DNA of 64,000 nt from Fictibacillus nanhaiensis (GCA_016401345.1 JAEACG010000007.1:79659-143658); one strand, 5' to 3'; shown: positions 17,246 through 26,907, counted from the first letter of the stretch. Numbers and translations: made by a program. The notes: generated from the letters alone by a model not told the origin.

Positions 17246-17350
17246 TTCACGGTAATTCAAAATAATTTCACGGTAATCCGCAATATATTCACGGTAAATA
17301 ACTATTTATTCACGGTAATTGGTTTTATATTCACGTTACTCAATTACTTA
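17246..17350. repeat. Five-copy 21-bp tandem array upstream of the TOMM operon
   Basis: TTCACGGTAAT-type words start at 17246, 17267, 17288, 17309 and 17330, all exactly 21 bases apart. The core TTCACGGTAA is identical in units 1-4 and TTCACGTTAC in unit 5; the other half is AT-rich and variable. The array ends 73 bases before the start of the next gene. 17085-17245 shows only the hairpin. Confidence 0.85.
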
Positions 17351-17422
17351 TTAATCATATGACATAACGGACAAGCAGAATCCATAGGTATAGATGATGA
17401 GCATTAGGTTAGGAGGGGTATT

Positions 17423-19297
17423 ATGTCAGGTGTCACTCTCTCGATGTGTTTGAAAATCAACCGAGACACGTTCGTCTATCCACAAAATAACGGCGGCGTT
17501 TATCTCCGTAATAACGTGACTTCTATACAAATGGACGGAAATACGATCGAGCAATGGCTGCAAAAATTAATTCCTATGTTAGATGGTAACCGGTCCATGG
17601 AGGAAATTACGGACGGGCTGCCTGATGCATATAAAGAGCAAGTCTTTAAGATCGCTGAAGTGTTACACAAAAATGGTTTTGTTCGCGATACAAGTCAGGA
17701 CCTTCCACATCAGCTACCTCCTGCTCTTTTAGAAAAATATGCTTCACAGATTGAATTTATTGATCACCTTAGCCACTCTGGAGCGCATCGTTTTCAAAAC
17801 TATCGTGATTCGAAAGTCGCTCTAATAGGCGGTGGTCCACTTCTCACTTCTCTCACAGCTTCACTTTTACAATCAGGACTTCCTGCTTTCACAATATTTC
17901 ACGATACGGTAAACCAAGCTGAAACTAAATTACTGCAAGAACAAATAAAGGCTGCAAAAAAGCATGAGCCTCAATCGGCCATTACACTCTTACCATTCAA
18001 TGAAAACAACTGTAAAGAAGATCTATCAAACGTTAATTATGTTCTTTATGCAAACGAAGATGTGAACACAGACATACTCTCTATGATTCAAAATATATGC
18101 AGGGAACAATCGATATCATTTCTACCTATTACATTACAAAACAATCAAGCTTTTGTTGGTCCTTTTGTCTTATCAGATTCTGCAGCATGCTGGAAAACAG
18201 CTTCTTTACGCTTAAACAAAAAAATCAGCGAGGGAAACAAATCCATATCATCGCGAACAGCTTCAAGCCTGCTTGCGAACGTTGCTGTTTTTATGCTGTT
18301 CAAAAAGATAACCGACGTACAGGAAAATTCCGAAAACTCCGTCTATCAACTGAACGTGGAAACCTTAGAAGGAAGCTGGCATCCGGTTTCTCCTCACCCT
18401 TTCATAAACAAAAAAATGAAGGTTGATCAGATCGATGACCCTCTCTTGTTTTTAACAGATTCACCCAACCAAGAACTTGATCTGCACTCATTGTTTTATC
18501 AAATTACATCAAAGGAAACCGGACTATTCCGCTTGTTTGAAGAAGAAGATCTATCCCAGCTTCCACTGTCACAGTGCAGAGTAAAAGTGGCAGACCCATA
18601 TGGTGAAAGTGAACCAGAACTCATCACAGCCTCAGGTAGAACACACGAAGATGCCAGACTAGAAGCAGGTCTAACTGGACTTGAAACGTATGTGAAGAAG
18701 TTATTTCATCATTCTCCCCATAATATGAGTGTTGGTACCGGCCGGTCTGCAGCAGAAGGAATGTGTAGAGCACTGCAAAACAACCTGCAAGAAATCTTCA
18801 TGAATTCTCAAAACAAAATGCAAGTTTCTGCAGAAATTGATCAAAGTTCTATTCAAGACTCATACTCCACTTTTCTAATTCAAGCACTATCAACGCTTTG
18901 TAATGAGATCAAACTCTATTTAGGTAAGAAGGTTTATGGTTTTCCCGTGGTTTGCGTTCAGCATGATGGTAAATGTTTCGGCTCTATCGGTCTAGATGAG
19001 AACCGTGCATTACAAAACGCACTTCAAGGAGCTCTTATGTATCGGCAAAATAAAGAAAAAGCATCTAGCAAGAAATGCATAATGTTGTCTAACACCATTC
19101 CAACCATTCGACTTCAAACGATTACCCTTTCAGAAACAAAAGAAGTACCACTAACAGAAACATTAGCATCAGCTCTACAAACGTTAAAGAGCAACAACTG
19201 CAACGCAACGTTTTACACATTACATGCAGAACCCATTTTGAACGAAAATACTTCTGGCATGTTTGGAATCACACTCTCTTCGGAGGTTCAATCATGA
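17423..19297 (+). CDS. hcaF: Thiazole bacteriocin maturation protein, ThiF-like leader-binding (HcaF-type)
   Basis: 624 residues from ATG 17423 behind GGAGGGG. Domains: residues 35-90 form a winged-helix, RRE-like domain (QWLQKLIPMLDGNRSMEEI to LHKNGFVRD); 130-270 a ThiF/E1-like nucleotide-binding fold (VALIGGGPLLTSLTASLLQSG at 132-152); 390-620 a YcaO-related C-terminal part. In heterocycloanthracin biosynthesis this auxiliary protein captures the leader peptide and hands the substrate to the cyclodehydratase. Overlaps the next gene by four bases (ATGA). No transporter gene is present. Confidence 0.9.
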   Translation: MSGVTLSMCLKINRDTFVYPQNNGGVYLRNNVTSIQMDGNTIEQWLQKLIPMLDGNRSMEEITDGLPDAYKEQVFKIAEVLHKNGFVRDTSQDLPHQLPPALLEKYASQIEFIDHLSHSGAHRFQNYRDSKVALIGGGPLLTSLTASLLQSGLPAFTIFHDTVNQAETKLLQEQIKAAKKHEPQSAITLLPFNENNCKEDLSNVNYVLYANEDVNTDILSMIQNICREQSISFLPITLQNNQAFVGPFVLSDSAACWKTASLRLNKKISEGNKSISSRTASSLLANVAVFMLFKKITDVQENSENSVYQLNVETLEGSWHPVSPHPFINKKMKVDQIDDPLLFLTDSPNQELDLHSLFYQITSKETGLFRLFEEEDLSQLPLSQCRVKVADPYGESEPELITASGRTHEDARLEAGLTGLETYVKKLFHHSPHNMSVGTGRSAAEGMCRALQNNLQEIFMNSQNKMQVSAEIDQSSIQDSYSTFLIQALSTLCNEIKLYLGKKVYGFPVVCVQHDGKCFGSIGLDENRALQNALQGALMYRQNKEKASSKKCIMLSNTIPTIRLQTITLSETKEVPLTETLASALQTLKSNNCNATFYTLHAEPILNENTSGMFGITLSSEVQS

Positions 19298-21234
19298 CTC
19301 AACAAATCATTTTGATTGGGAATGGTAGTCTAGCTAATGAAGTTTACCAACAATTATATGAAACCTATCACATCTCTCGTTTTAAGACAGTGGTAGATGC
19401 TGAAATCAATAATGAAAAACTAGCATTAGTCCTTCATGATAGCTGGAATCCGGCTCAGCATGTTAAAGCAGATGAATTGTTCCGAAACAGCAATATTCCA
19501 TGGTTGAGAGGATTTGTATTCTTTGGTGAAGCACATGTTGGTCCACTCGTTCAGCCAGATCAACCAGGCTGCTCACAATGTGCGGATCTACGTTTTTTCA
19601 TGACCGGTCAAGATCGTAGAGAACATTTTCACATGAAAGACTATCAATGTTCAAAAGAAGAATTACCGCGAGATGTTTGGGCTACTAATCTCGCAATCAA
19701 CCAGACAGCTGCCCTCATTTGTGATGAGGTCGAGCGTCTCATGCATGTTGGTACTCCTCTCACCCATGAACACGTATACTTGATGAACCTACAAACGTTC
19801 AAACTTTCGAAGCATTTCTTTTTACCAGATCCGTATTGTGAAACATGTGGTGACATACTACTTGATACCGATGATCATGCTATGGTTTCTCTTCAATCTA
19901 GTCCGAAAATCTCTCGAGACGTTTATCGTTGCCGTTCGATAGATTACCTTCAAAACGTATTAAGTCGAGATTATTTAGATAATCGTACGGGTCTTCTCAA
20001 CTTTAAAAGATATGACTTGATCTCACCTTTCGCCGACACTGTTGTAAACCTGCCTTTGCTCTCTGGTAATGAACTGAATGCCGGCAGGACACATTCGTAT
20101 GTGCATAGTGAACAAGCGGGTATTTTAGAAGGACTTGAGCGGTATTGTGGTTATGCGCCACGAGGAAAACGAACAATCGTTTACGAACCATACAACAAAG
20201 TGAAAAATGTAGCAATGAATCCCCTATCGATCGGAACTCATGCACAGAAACAATACAGTCAGCACCATTTTCCTTTTCAACCGTTTGATCCAGACCGACC
20301 GATCCACTGGGTGTGGGGATATTCCTTGTCTGAAGATCGCCCTGCATTAGTGCCTGAAACGTTCGCCTATTACAGCATGGGTGGAGGAGAAGGCTTCGTT
20401 TATGAGACTTCAAATGGCTGTGCAGTTGGTGGTAGTTTAGAAGAAGCCATTCTTTATGGCATCTTCGAAATCGTAGAACGGGATGCATTTCTTATGACGT
20501 GGTACGGTGAACTGCCTATTCCGCGTCTTGACATGAAATCAATTAATGACGCAGAGCTTCAGCTCATGGTTCAACGCATCCAGCATGTAACGGGGTTTGA
20601 GGTTCAATTATTTAATGCTACTACTGAAAACGGAATTCCAAGCATTTGGGCGATGGCAAAGAATACGAAGAACGATGGCTTAAATTTGCTCTGTGCAGCC
20701 GGTGCCCATCTTGATCCACTTAGAGCAGCCAAAGGTGCTGTTCAAGAGCTTTCTGGCATGCTTCTTAATATGGAAGAAAGTTTTCTGAAAGACCGTAAGA
20801 AATACGAAAAGATGTATAAAGACTCTAGTCTAGTTCGTCATATGGAAGATCACTCGATGGTGTACGGCTTAAAGGAAGCAGAGAAACGATTATATTTTTT
20901 ACTAGATAAGCGGAAGGTGCGAGACTTTGAAGAAGAGTTCAAACCGGTTCGCCAAACTGACGATCTTTTAGAGGACCTAAATAGTGTGCTGAAAATCTTT
21001 AAGAACCTAAACCTTGAAGTTATTGTGGTTGATCAAACCGGACCTGAATTACAGAGAAACGGCCTACATTGTGTAAAAGTTATCATACCAGGCATGCTGC
21101 CGATGACGTTCGGACATCATCTCACTCGATTACAAGGGTTGGACCGAGTGCTCACGGTACCGATGAAACTCGGATATGTGAAACAACCGTTATCACCGAA
21201 CGAATTGAATCCACACCCTCACCCGTTTCCTTAA
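19294..21234 (+). CDS. hcaD: TOMM cyclodehydratase, fused ThiF-like and YcaO domains (HcaD-type)
   Basis: 646 residues. The N-terminal part is E1/ThiF-like with Zn cysteines C93-x-x-C96 and C182-x-x-C185. Residues from about 225 form the YcaO domain: SEQAGILEGLERY, then NGCAVGGSLEEAILYGIFEI and ERDAF of the ATP/magnesium-binding region, and a proline-rich C-terminus PHPHPFP needed by YcaO enzymes. It uses ATP to turn Cys into thiazoline. Overlaps the preceding gene by four bases and is followed by the dehydrogenase after 32 bases. Confidence 0.93.
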   Translation: MTQQIILIGNGSLANEVYQQLYETYHISRFKTVVDAEINNEKLALVLHDSWNPAQHVKADELFRNSNIPWLRGFVFFGEAHVGPLVQPDQPGCSQCADLRFFMTGQDRREHFHMKDYQCSKEELPRDVWATNLAINQTAALICDEVERLMHVGTPLTHEHVYLMNLQTFKLSKHFFLPDPYCETCGDILLDTDDHAMVSLQSSPKISRDVYRCRSIDYLQNVLSRDYLDNRTGLLNFKRYDLISPFADTVVNLPLLSGNELNAGRTHSYVHSEQAGILEGLERYCGYAPRGKRTIVYEPYNKVKNVAMNPLSIGTHAQKQYSQHHFPFQPFDPDRPIHWVWGYSLSEDRPALVPETFAYYSMGGGEGFVYETSNGCAVGGSLEEAILYGIFEIVERDAFLMTWYGELPIPRLDMKSINDAELQLMVQRIQHVTGFEVQLFNATTENGIPSIWAMAKNTKNDGLNLLCAAGAHLDPLRAAKGAVQELSGMLLNMEESFLKDRKKYEKMYKDSSLVRHMEDHSMVYGLKEAEKRLYFLLDKRKVRDFEEEFKPVRQTDDLLEDLNSVLKIFKNLNLEVIVVDQTGPELQRNGLHCVKVIIPGMLPMTFGHHLTRLQGLDRVLTVPMKLGYVKQPLSPNELNPHPHPFP

Positions 21235-21266
21235 AACTGTACGATAGAAAGAAAGGGGCATTGTAC

Positions 21267-22811
21267 ATGAACCTCGATGAGTTTTTATACAACCTTCATT
21301 ACGAGACCGCTAAGATCACGCCTCCCGATTGGGAAGTGAACTGGGAAGATGCCCCGCTTCCCTATAAACTGTACACAACAGATCTGCCTGAAGTTGAATT
21401 AACCAGAAATTTTTCTGACACACACTCACCTAGTACTCTTCCAACGCTAGCTGATCTAAGTCAATTTCTTTGGTATTCCTATGCAATCACACAAGTGAGC
21501 GAGTCGTTTCTTTCCATCGATTCAGTGGATACGTGGATGACTTATCGCCGCTACGTTCCTTCTGGGGGTGCACTCTATCCGAGTGAAGTTTATCTGTATC
21601 TGAAGCTCCAAGAAATACCCACTGGCATCTATCATTACGATGCTGCACATCATTCGTTAATTTGTTTGCGTGAAGGAAATTTTGATGATTATTTGGATGG
21701 AGCTTTAGGAAATCGCTGCGATATATCGAAATGTTTTGCATCTATATTTGTATCGACTTTCTTTTGGAAAAACTTTTTTAAATATCACAATTTCTCTTAT
21801 CGTCTTCAAGGACTCGACGCAGGCTTTTTGCTCGGCCAGATGTTAGAAGTCGGGAAACGTAAGAACTTTAAGACTGGCGTTTATTATCAATTTTTAGATG
21901 GGGCTATCAATCATTTACTTGGGGTTCATGAGGATGAAGAAAGTGTGTATGCTGTTCTTCCTCTCTCAATAGACAACGCAATGAAATGGTTTGAGGATAT
22001 AAAAAACGTTCAAATTACCTCAGCAAAACTATGTAAAGAGCTTGAGCCCATACACCATCAACATTATATGAAGTCAAAGGTTGTTCGCCCTTATCCAATG
22101 CTGCTTAAAATGAATCAAGCATGTATGTTGCATGCTTTAACTAATGATAAAAAGCATCCAATCAATAATGATTCTTCTCTTGTAAAAGTACCGCAAACAA
22201 ACGATTTAACTAATTCGTTCTCAAAAGCATGCAAAGATCGATATTCCCCAGGACAAGATTTTGTATTAAAACCATTACAGTTCGAAACTCTTTCAAACCT
22301 TTTAAATGACCTTACATTAATGAGTCACTATCGAAACGATATTGATCAAGATCTTTCACTTTTAACGTCCCGTGTTTCCCTTCGCTTTACTTCATATGGT
22401 GTAGTTGGACTTTCTAATGGTATGTATGAAGTCTGTAATTTCACTCATGAGATAAAGCAGATCTCAAACGGAGATTACAGGATGACTCAACAAGATGGTC
22501 TGCTTTCCGATTTTGTTAATATGGCTCAGATTCCGCTTTCGTTTAATTTTAGCGGCAACAGAAACCACTACCAGGAACTGTACGGTTATCGAGGTCATCG
22601 GATACTGCACATGGAAGCGGGAATTCTAGCTCATAAGTTACTCATTGCTGCCTCTGCACGAAACATGAACGGTCACCCAGTTCTAGGATTCGATGTTCCT
22701 TGGTATGATGAGTTATTTCAACTAAGAAAAGATGAAAGAACGAGTTTACTACAGATTCCAATTGGTTATCACCGTCCACCAGCAAGGTTACAAAGTCGTG
22801 TGGATATGTAA
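21267..22811 (+). CDS. SagB-type thiazoline dehydrogenase
   Basis: 514 residues from ATG 21267, preceded by AAAGGGG (21253-21259); the open frame begins at 21069 inside the preceding gene and is unlikely to be used. The sequence has two nitroreductase-like halves: the first with RRYVPSGGALYPSEVYLYL (FMN-site motif) and GAINHLLGVHED, the second ending IPIGYHRPP. FMN-dependent SagB enzymes oxidise thiazolines to thiazoles. Last gene of the operon, just before a perfect hairpin. Confidence 0.9.
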   Translation: MNLDEFLYNLHYETAKITPPDWEVNWEDAPLPYKLYTTDLPEVELTRNFSDTHSPSTLPTLADLSQFLWYSYAITQVSESFLSIDSVDTWMTYRRYVPSGGALYPSEVYLYLKLQEIPTGIYHYDAAHHSLICLREGNFDDYLDGALGNRCDISKCFASIFVSTFFWKNFFKYHNFSYRLQGLDAGFLLGQMLEVGKRKNFKTGVYYQFLDGAINHLLGVHEDEESVYAVLPLSIDNAMKWFEDIKNVQITSAKLCKELEPIHHQHYMKSKVVRPYPMLLKMNQACMLHALTNDKKHPINNDSSLVKVPQTNDLTNSFSKACKDRYSPGQDFVLKPLQFETLSNLLNDLTLMSHYRNDIDQDLSLLTSRVSLRFTSYGVVGLSNGMYEVCNFTHEIKQISNGDYRMTQQDGLLSDFVNMAQIPLSFNFSGNRNHYQELYGYRGHRILHMEAGILAHKLLIAASARNMNGHPVLGFDVPWYDELFQLRKDERTSLLQIPIGYHRPPARLQSRVDM

Positions 22812-22842
22812 ATGCCTGTGGCTATGTGGCCACAGGCATTTA
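22810..22842 (+). terminator. Terminator of the TOMM operon
   Basis: Perfect stem AAATGCCTGTGG / CCACAGGCATTT with a short loop. The stop codon TAA lies in its first bases. Confidence 0.8.
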
Positions 22843-22856
22843 TGTGTGTAAAACAT

Positions 22857-23507
22857 TTAGTTGTTATCTACATTCTTATACCGATTGAAAAAAACATAAG
22901 AAGCAATGGTTGCGATGAGAACCGTTGATAAAACCACAACGAGCATACCCGTAAATTTATAAATGCCTGGCAAGAAAGATATTGCAACAAGCAAAATTCC
23001 TGCCATTACAAAGAGCTTCCCACTAAGTTGGTGTGTTTTTCTCCACGTCTTCTCGTTCGCAAGCGTCCACGGTGTGCGTATCCCGATAAAGTAGTTATGT
23101 TTGATTCTCGGCAAGTAGTTTCCAAGTACGATAAAAAGTAACCCGATACCTAAATTCACGACTAGTGAAATGTCTATATTAACACCTAAACCATAGCTTA
23201 TGGTCATGGATTGAAGAAGTAAGAAGAACACGTTCATAATCGTAATAAAAATCGTATAACTGCTAGAAAATTTCTTGTAGTTTTCTTTCTTCGGGTCAAT
23301 TCTTGGCATGAAGATAAACAACGCCATCAAAACAATCATTAAAAGTGGCGGAAAGAATGCAGCATATTGCTTATCCCAATATCCATCCACCTCACCATGG
23401 ATGTTCCAATGCATTGGCATTTGATCAGGCAGGTAAGGATATGCGAATACACCGATCAGTACACTAAGTGCAATAAGAAGATAACTCCATCCATACTTTT
23501 TCATCAT
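22857..23507 (-). CDS. sdpI: SdpI-family membrane protein
   Basis: 216 residues, six hydrophobic segments. The N-terminal DUF1648 region (LPDQMPMHWNIHGEVDGYWDK) and the later FIGIRTPWTLANEKTWRKTH motif are the SdpI signatures. In B. subtilis SdpI gives immunity to the SdpC toxin and sequesters SdpR at the membrane. No sdpC is nearby, so this copy may answer another stress. Overlaps the regulator gene by four bases. Confidence 0.9.
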   Translation of the reverse strand: MMKKYGWSYLLIALSVLIGVFAYPYLPDQMPMHWNIHGEVDGYWDKQYAAFFPPLLMIVLMALFIFMPRIDPKKENYKKFSSSYTIFITIMNVFFLLLQSMTISYGLGVNIDISLVVNLGIGLLFIVLGNYLPRIKHNYFIGIRTPWTLANEKTWRKTHQLSGKLFVMAGILLVAISFLPGIYKFTGMLVVVLSTVLIATIASYVFFNRYKNVDNN

Positions 23508-23776
23508 TTTTCCTCCTTCGTTGTAAATGTGAAATACCAGCTCATTAATTCATGAAACACCGTTGTGTTCAAAGAATAATAAATATGCTGTCCTCTTCTC
23601 TCATCATCAATTAGCGAAGCATGCTTTAAAATTTTCAAGTGATGAGACACACTCGGTTTTTGCATGTCAAAATGTGAAGCGATCTCTCCTGCTGTTAGTT
23701 CATCTTCTTTTAACAGCGTTAAGATCTGTCTTCGGGTTGGGTCGGATAATGCTTTAAATGCTTCATTAAGAGACAT
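23504..23776 (-). CDS. sdpR: ArsR-family autorepressor SdpR
   Basis: 90 residues, winged-helix ArsR fold: SDPTRRQILTLLKEDELTAGEIASHFDMQKPSVSHHLKIL (residues 11-50), no metal-site cysteines. SdpR represses the sdpRI operon. The stop overlaps the SdpI ATG. Divergent palindromic site upstream at 23813-23836. Confidence 0.9.
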   Translation of the reverse strand: MSLNEAFKALSDPTRRQILTLLKEDELTAGEIASHFDMQKPSVSHHLKILKHASLIDDERRGQHIYYSLNTTVFHELMSWYFTFTTKEEK

Positions 23777-23812
23777 CTTGTCACCTCAGGATGATTTCCC
23801 ATTATTAGATAT

Positions 23813-23836
23813 TTAGATAAATGTCTAACTATCTAA
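23813..23836. promoter_or_regulatory. Candidate SdpR operator
   Basis: Perfect 7-bp inverted repeat TTAGATA / TATCTAA with a 10-base spacer, 37 bases upstream of the sdpR start; a related TTAGATA lies at 23805. Assignment by position only. Confidence 0.5.
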
Positions 23837-23953
23837 TTACATAATATGTTTATTCTGCCTTTGTGTCAATCATTTCAGTAAAATGTGTTCAATAAAAATA
23901 AACACATTTATTAGTTAAATAAATGTGCCTGCTTCAAGGAATATTCTTCTGAT

Positions 23954-24427
23954 TTAACGATGGGATGGCCAAGATCCCTGCATTTTTCTCAACAGCATAA
24001 TTTGACCAGTATGATAGGCATCATGAAGAAAGATATCAATGAGATCACTTTCTAATCCGCTCTCTTTTAAATCTTCAGAACTCATCTCACTTAGTAATCC
24101 TTTGAGCTTGTTGTGTACGTTTTCTGCGCGATTGGTGGTAAGATACCAGTCATCATCGTCTTCTGTTTGTTTGGTGATAAAAAAGGTATCGTTTCCATCA
24201 ATTCGCGTCCATTCTTGTCCTTCCAACGTGGCAACAAGTCGTTCTTTGTAATAAATGAGATGATTGACGTTCTCCCAGATGGATTTCGTTGCTTCGCCCG
24301 GCGGTCTAAAGCTAGCTTGCTTAGCCGTTAATCCTTCTATAGCTGGTTTGAGCGGGGCATACCAGCTCTCTTTATCAAATGTCGAATCTAGCACATCCAG
24401 TAATAATTCTGCTCGGCTCATGTGCAA
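23954..24427 (-). CDS. DinB-family protein
   Basis: 157 residues of the DinB four-helix fold; metal-type histidines in VNHLIYYKERL and DAYHTGQIMLLRKMQGSWPS near the C-terminus. DinB-like proteins may act as thiol-dependent transferases or DNA-damage-related enzymes; no substrate is known. Eight bases downstream of the next DinB gene. Confidence 0.75.
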   Translation of the reverse strand: MHMSRAELLLDVLDSTFDKESWYAPLKPAIEGLTAKQASFRPPGEATKSIWENVNHLIYYKERLVATLEGQEWTRIDGNDTFFITKQTEDDDDWYLTTNRAENVHNKLKGLLSEMSSEDLKESGLESDLIDIFLHDAYHTGQIMLLRKMQGSWPSHR

Positions 24428-24435
24428 ATGACCTC

Positions 24436-24933
24436 CTAATGATTTGTCGGATTTTTTATCATCGGCTCAATGAGATCTGTATCTGGCGGGGCATATCCTA
24501 GTTGTCTGCCAATCTTTACAATCTGTCCTTTGTGATGGAATTCATGAGTCATCGTGTGCGTAAATAACCACAAAGCCGTAAAGTCGGCTTGACTTCCATT
24601 TCTAAACGTCACTTCTACTGTGTGATCCCAATTGTCTTCAAATTTCTCAATGAACTCATAAACCAGTTCATCTGTTTTTCTAAAAATCTCACGCATTTCT
24701 TGTACATTATGGATCGACTCTGGTGTAATATCAGGCAGCGACTTTCCTAGTGCACGATCACCGAGCCATCCTTGGTAACAACCTGCTACGTGAGCATGTA
24801 GGCTGAGAATAGATTCACCACTAAATCCTTTAAGTTTCTTTTCATAATCAGCTGGATCTAATGTCTCGCAATATTGAAAAAGAGTCTCTCTCGTTGAACG
24901 TACCCAATCATACTGAGTTCTGAACAAATTCAT
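24436..24933 (-). CDS. DinB-family protein
   Basis: 165 residues. N-terminal helix RTQYDWVRSTRETLFQYCE, ILSLHAHVAGCY (His ligand) and HTMTHEFHHKGQIVKIGRQLG (second and third His). Probable operon with the DinB gene downstream (8-base gap). Confidence 0.8.
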   Translation of the reverse strand: MNLFRTQYDWVRSTRETLFQYCETLDPADYEKKLKGFSGESILSLHAHVAGCYQGWLGDRALGKSLPDITPESIHNVQEMREIFRKTDELVYEFIEKFEDNWDHTVEVTFRNGSQADFTALWLFTHTMTHEFHHKGQIVKIGRQLGYAPPDTDLIEPMIKNPTNH

Positions 24934-25025
24934 ACTCTCACTCTCCTTTTTGAACTCACGAATACTTCCCTATCGTTAAGTAGATTTCCTTCTTATCGGG
25001 TTTAAGAATATGACGTTAACCTCGT

Positions 25026-25062
25026 TAAAAAAGATGTATTCCTTGTGCTAGGAATACATCTT
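25026..25062 (-). terminator. Terminator of alaRT
   Basis: Perfect 13-bp stem AAGATGTATTCCT / AGGAATACATCTT; on the minus strand it is followed by TTTTTTAACG. Confidence 0.85.
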
Positions 25063-25076
25063 CAATAAAGAAATGC

Positions 25077-26249
25077 TTATAATGTTTGTAAAAATCGGTC
25101 AATTCGGCGCATCGCTTCTTCAAGCTTTTGAACAGAGGTCGCATAGGAACAGCGAACATGCCCCTCTCCACTCTCTCCAAAAACACTTCCTGGTACAACG
25201 GCAACCTGCTCTTTCATAAGGAGCTGTTCGGCAAACTCTTCCGATGACAGTCCTGTCTTTTCAATGGATGGAAATACATAAAATGCACCACCTGGAACAT
25301 GGCACGATAAGCCCATCTCCTCTAAAGCATGAATGACTAAACTACGGCGCTGCCGGTAACTTTCTTTCATTTTCACTACATCTTTCTGCCCGTTAACGAG
25401 TGCTTCAAGAGCAGCATGCTGGGCCATTGTAGGAGCGCACATCATCGTATACTGATGGATTTTTAGCATAGCTTGCAAAATAGTTTTAGGACCACAGGCA
25501 AAGCCCAAGCGCCAACCCGTCATGGCAAATGCTTTTGAGAATCCAGAAATTAAGATCGTGCGGTCCCGCATATTTTTCACTGCAGGAAAACTCGTATACG
25601 GTTCATCGTACGTAAGTTCAGCATATATTTCATCTGAAATAACGAGCAAATCATGCTTCTCCACTACCTCCGCTATACGTTCCAAATCGTCTTTTGACAG
25701 CACAGTGCCTGTTGGATTATTCGGACTGCACAACATAAGCACTTTCGTTTTGTCAGTGATCGCCTCTTCGATTTGCTCTGGCTGAAGCTTGAAATCATTC
25801 TCGCTGTACGTATTTACAGGGACAGGGACTCCGCCAGCCAGTGTTACTGTTGGTGCATAGGAAACAAAGCTTGGCTCAACAACAATAACTTCCTCACCAG
25901 GATTAAGAACTGCACGCAATGCTATATCAATCGCCTGTGAAGCACCGACAGTAACGACTATTTCTTCATCCGCACTATACATAACACCAAACCGTCTTTT
26001 CATATAGCGAGAGATCTCTTTTCGGAGCTCAAACAATCCAGCATTAGCTGTATAAGCCGTATAGCCTTGTTCTAACGAGTGATAACTTGCTTCAATCACA
26101 TTCCATGGTGTAACGAAATCCGGCTCACCGACACCAAGAGAAATAACGTTTTCCATAGAAGAAGCAAGGTCAAAGAAACGACGGATACCAGATGGCTGGA
26201 TGGATTGCACGGTATTTGATAAATATTTAGAAGTGGGTTCAGTGATCAT
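25077..26249 (-). CDS. alaT: PLP-dependent aminotransferase, AlaT-like
   Basis: 390 residues, class I fold. N-terminal SLGVGEPDF, NPG/SPNNPTG at 175-181, SDEIYAELTYD near 205-215, and the PLP lysine Lys239 in SGFSKAFAMTGWRLGF. Order and partner match B. subtilis yugG-yugH (alaR-alaT), where the enzyme makes alanine from pyruvate. The start overlaps the stop of the regulator gene by four bases, so both are co-translated. Confidence 0.85.
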   Translation of the reverse strand: MITEPTSKYLSNTVQSIQPSGIRRFFDLASSMENVISLGVGEPDFVTPWNVIEASYHSLEQGYTAYTANAGLFELRKEISRYMKRRFGVMYSADEEIVVTVGASQAIDIALRAVLNPGEEVIVVEPSFVSYAPTVTLAGGVPVPVNTYSENDFKLQPEQIEEAITDKTKVLMLCSPNNPTGTVLSKDDLERIAEVVEKHDLLVISDEIYAELTYDEPYTSFPAVKNMRDRTILISGFSKAFAMTGWRLGFACGPKTILQAMLKIHQYTMMCAPTMAQHAALEALVNGQKDVVKMKESYRQRRSLVIHALEEMGLSCHVPGGAFYVFPSIEKTGLSSEEFAEQLLMKEQVAVVPGSVFGESGEGHVRCSYATSVQKLEEAMRRIDRFLQTL

Positions 26250-26749
26250 GGCGACACCACAATTCGTTTATCCTCATCATTATCACTAAATACAAGCCCG
26301 TCATGTTTGTATTTTTTTAGAATGAAATGAGTGGTTGTTGAAATGACTGAATCGATAGTCGAGAGTTTTTCCGATACAAATCGTCCGACTTCCGCCATCG
26401 TTTTCCCTTCGATCGATACTGACAAATCGTAAACGCCGGACATGAGATATACCGCTTTAACTTCAGGAAAACGGTAAATTCGCTCCGCCACTTTATCAAA
26501 GCCAACACCTCGTTTTGGTGTGACCTTTACATCGATCATAGCTGTTACAGCACCGTCTTCGGTACCTTTCGTCCAGTCGATAATGGCCGAATAGCCTAGA
26601 ATCACTTTTTCTTTTTCAAGCTTGTCTAGTATTTGTTTTGTTTCATCCTCTGTAATTCCCATTAACCTTGCGATCGTACCTGTTTCAAGACGTCCGTTTT
26701 TTTCTATGAGTTGCAATAATTCGCGTTCTGTAGAATTCAAATCAATCAC
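26246..26749 (-). CDS. alaR: Lrp/AsnC-family regulator, AlaR-like
   Basis: 167 residues: winged HTH (LNSTERELLQLIEKNGRLETGTIARLMGI, about residues 4-32), then RAM-type ligand domain (TAMIDVKVTPKRGVGFDKVAERI). In B. subtilis AlaR activates alaT. Overlaps the downstream aminotransferase ATG by four bases. Confidence 0.88.
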   Translation of the reverse strand: MIDLNSTERELLQLIEKNGRLETGTIARLMGITEDETKQILDKLEKEKVILGYSAIIDWTKGTEDGAVTAMIDVKVTPKRGVGFDKVAERIYRFPEVKAVYLMSGVYDLSVSIEGKTMAEVGRFVSEKLSTIDSVISTTTHFILKKYKHDGLVFSDNDEDKRIVVSP

Positions 26750-26907
26750 TCGCTTTTAGTAGATTATGCTGACCATTATAACAAACCCTCTACGTTAATC
26801 CACTTGGAAATTAATTAATAAATGGATATCTGTTAGATTTTCTAGTTACGATACAAATACTCCGTATCATACATTGTAGCTCTGTAACGCTTTTACCCTG
26901 GTTCTAT

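Noticed and set aside
17093..17362. Plus-strand open frame of about 89 codons reading FTVIQNNFTVIRNIFTV repeats
   Set aside because: It runs through the 21-bp array; its repeats result from the DNA period, and there is no good ribosome binding site.
20003..20488. Minus-strand open frame of 161 codons
   Set aside because: Antisense to the YcaO domain; a shadow of a strongly coding region.
23954..24933. Two adjacent DinB genes as one split gene
   Set aside because: Each has its own start, binding site and full set of histidines; sequences differ.
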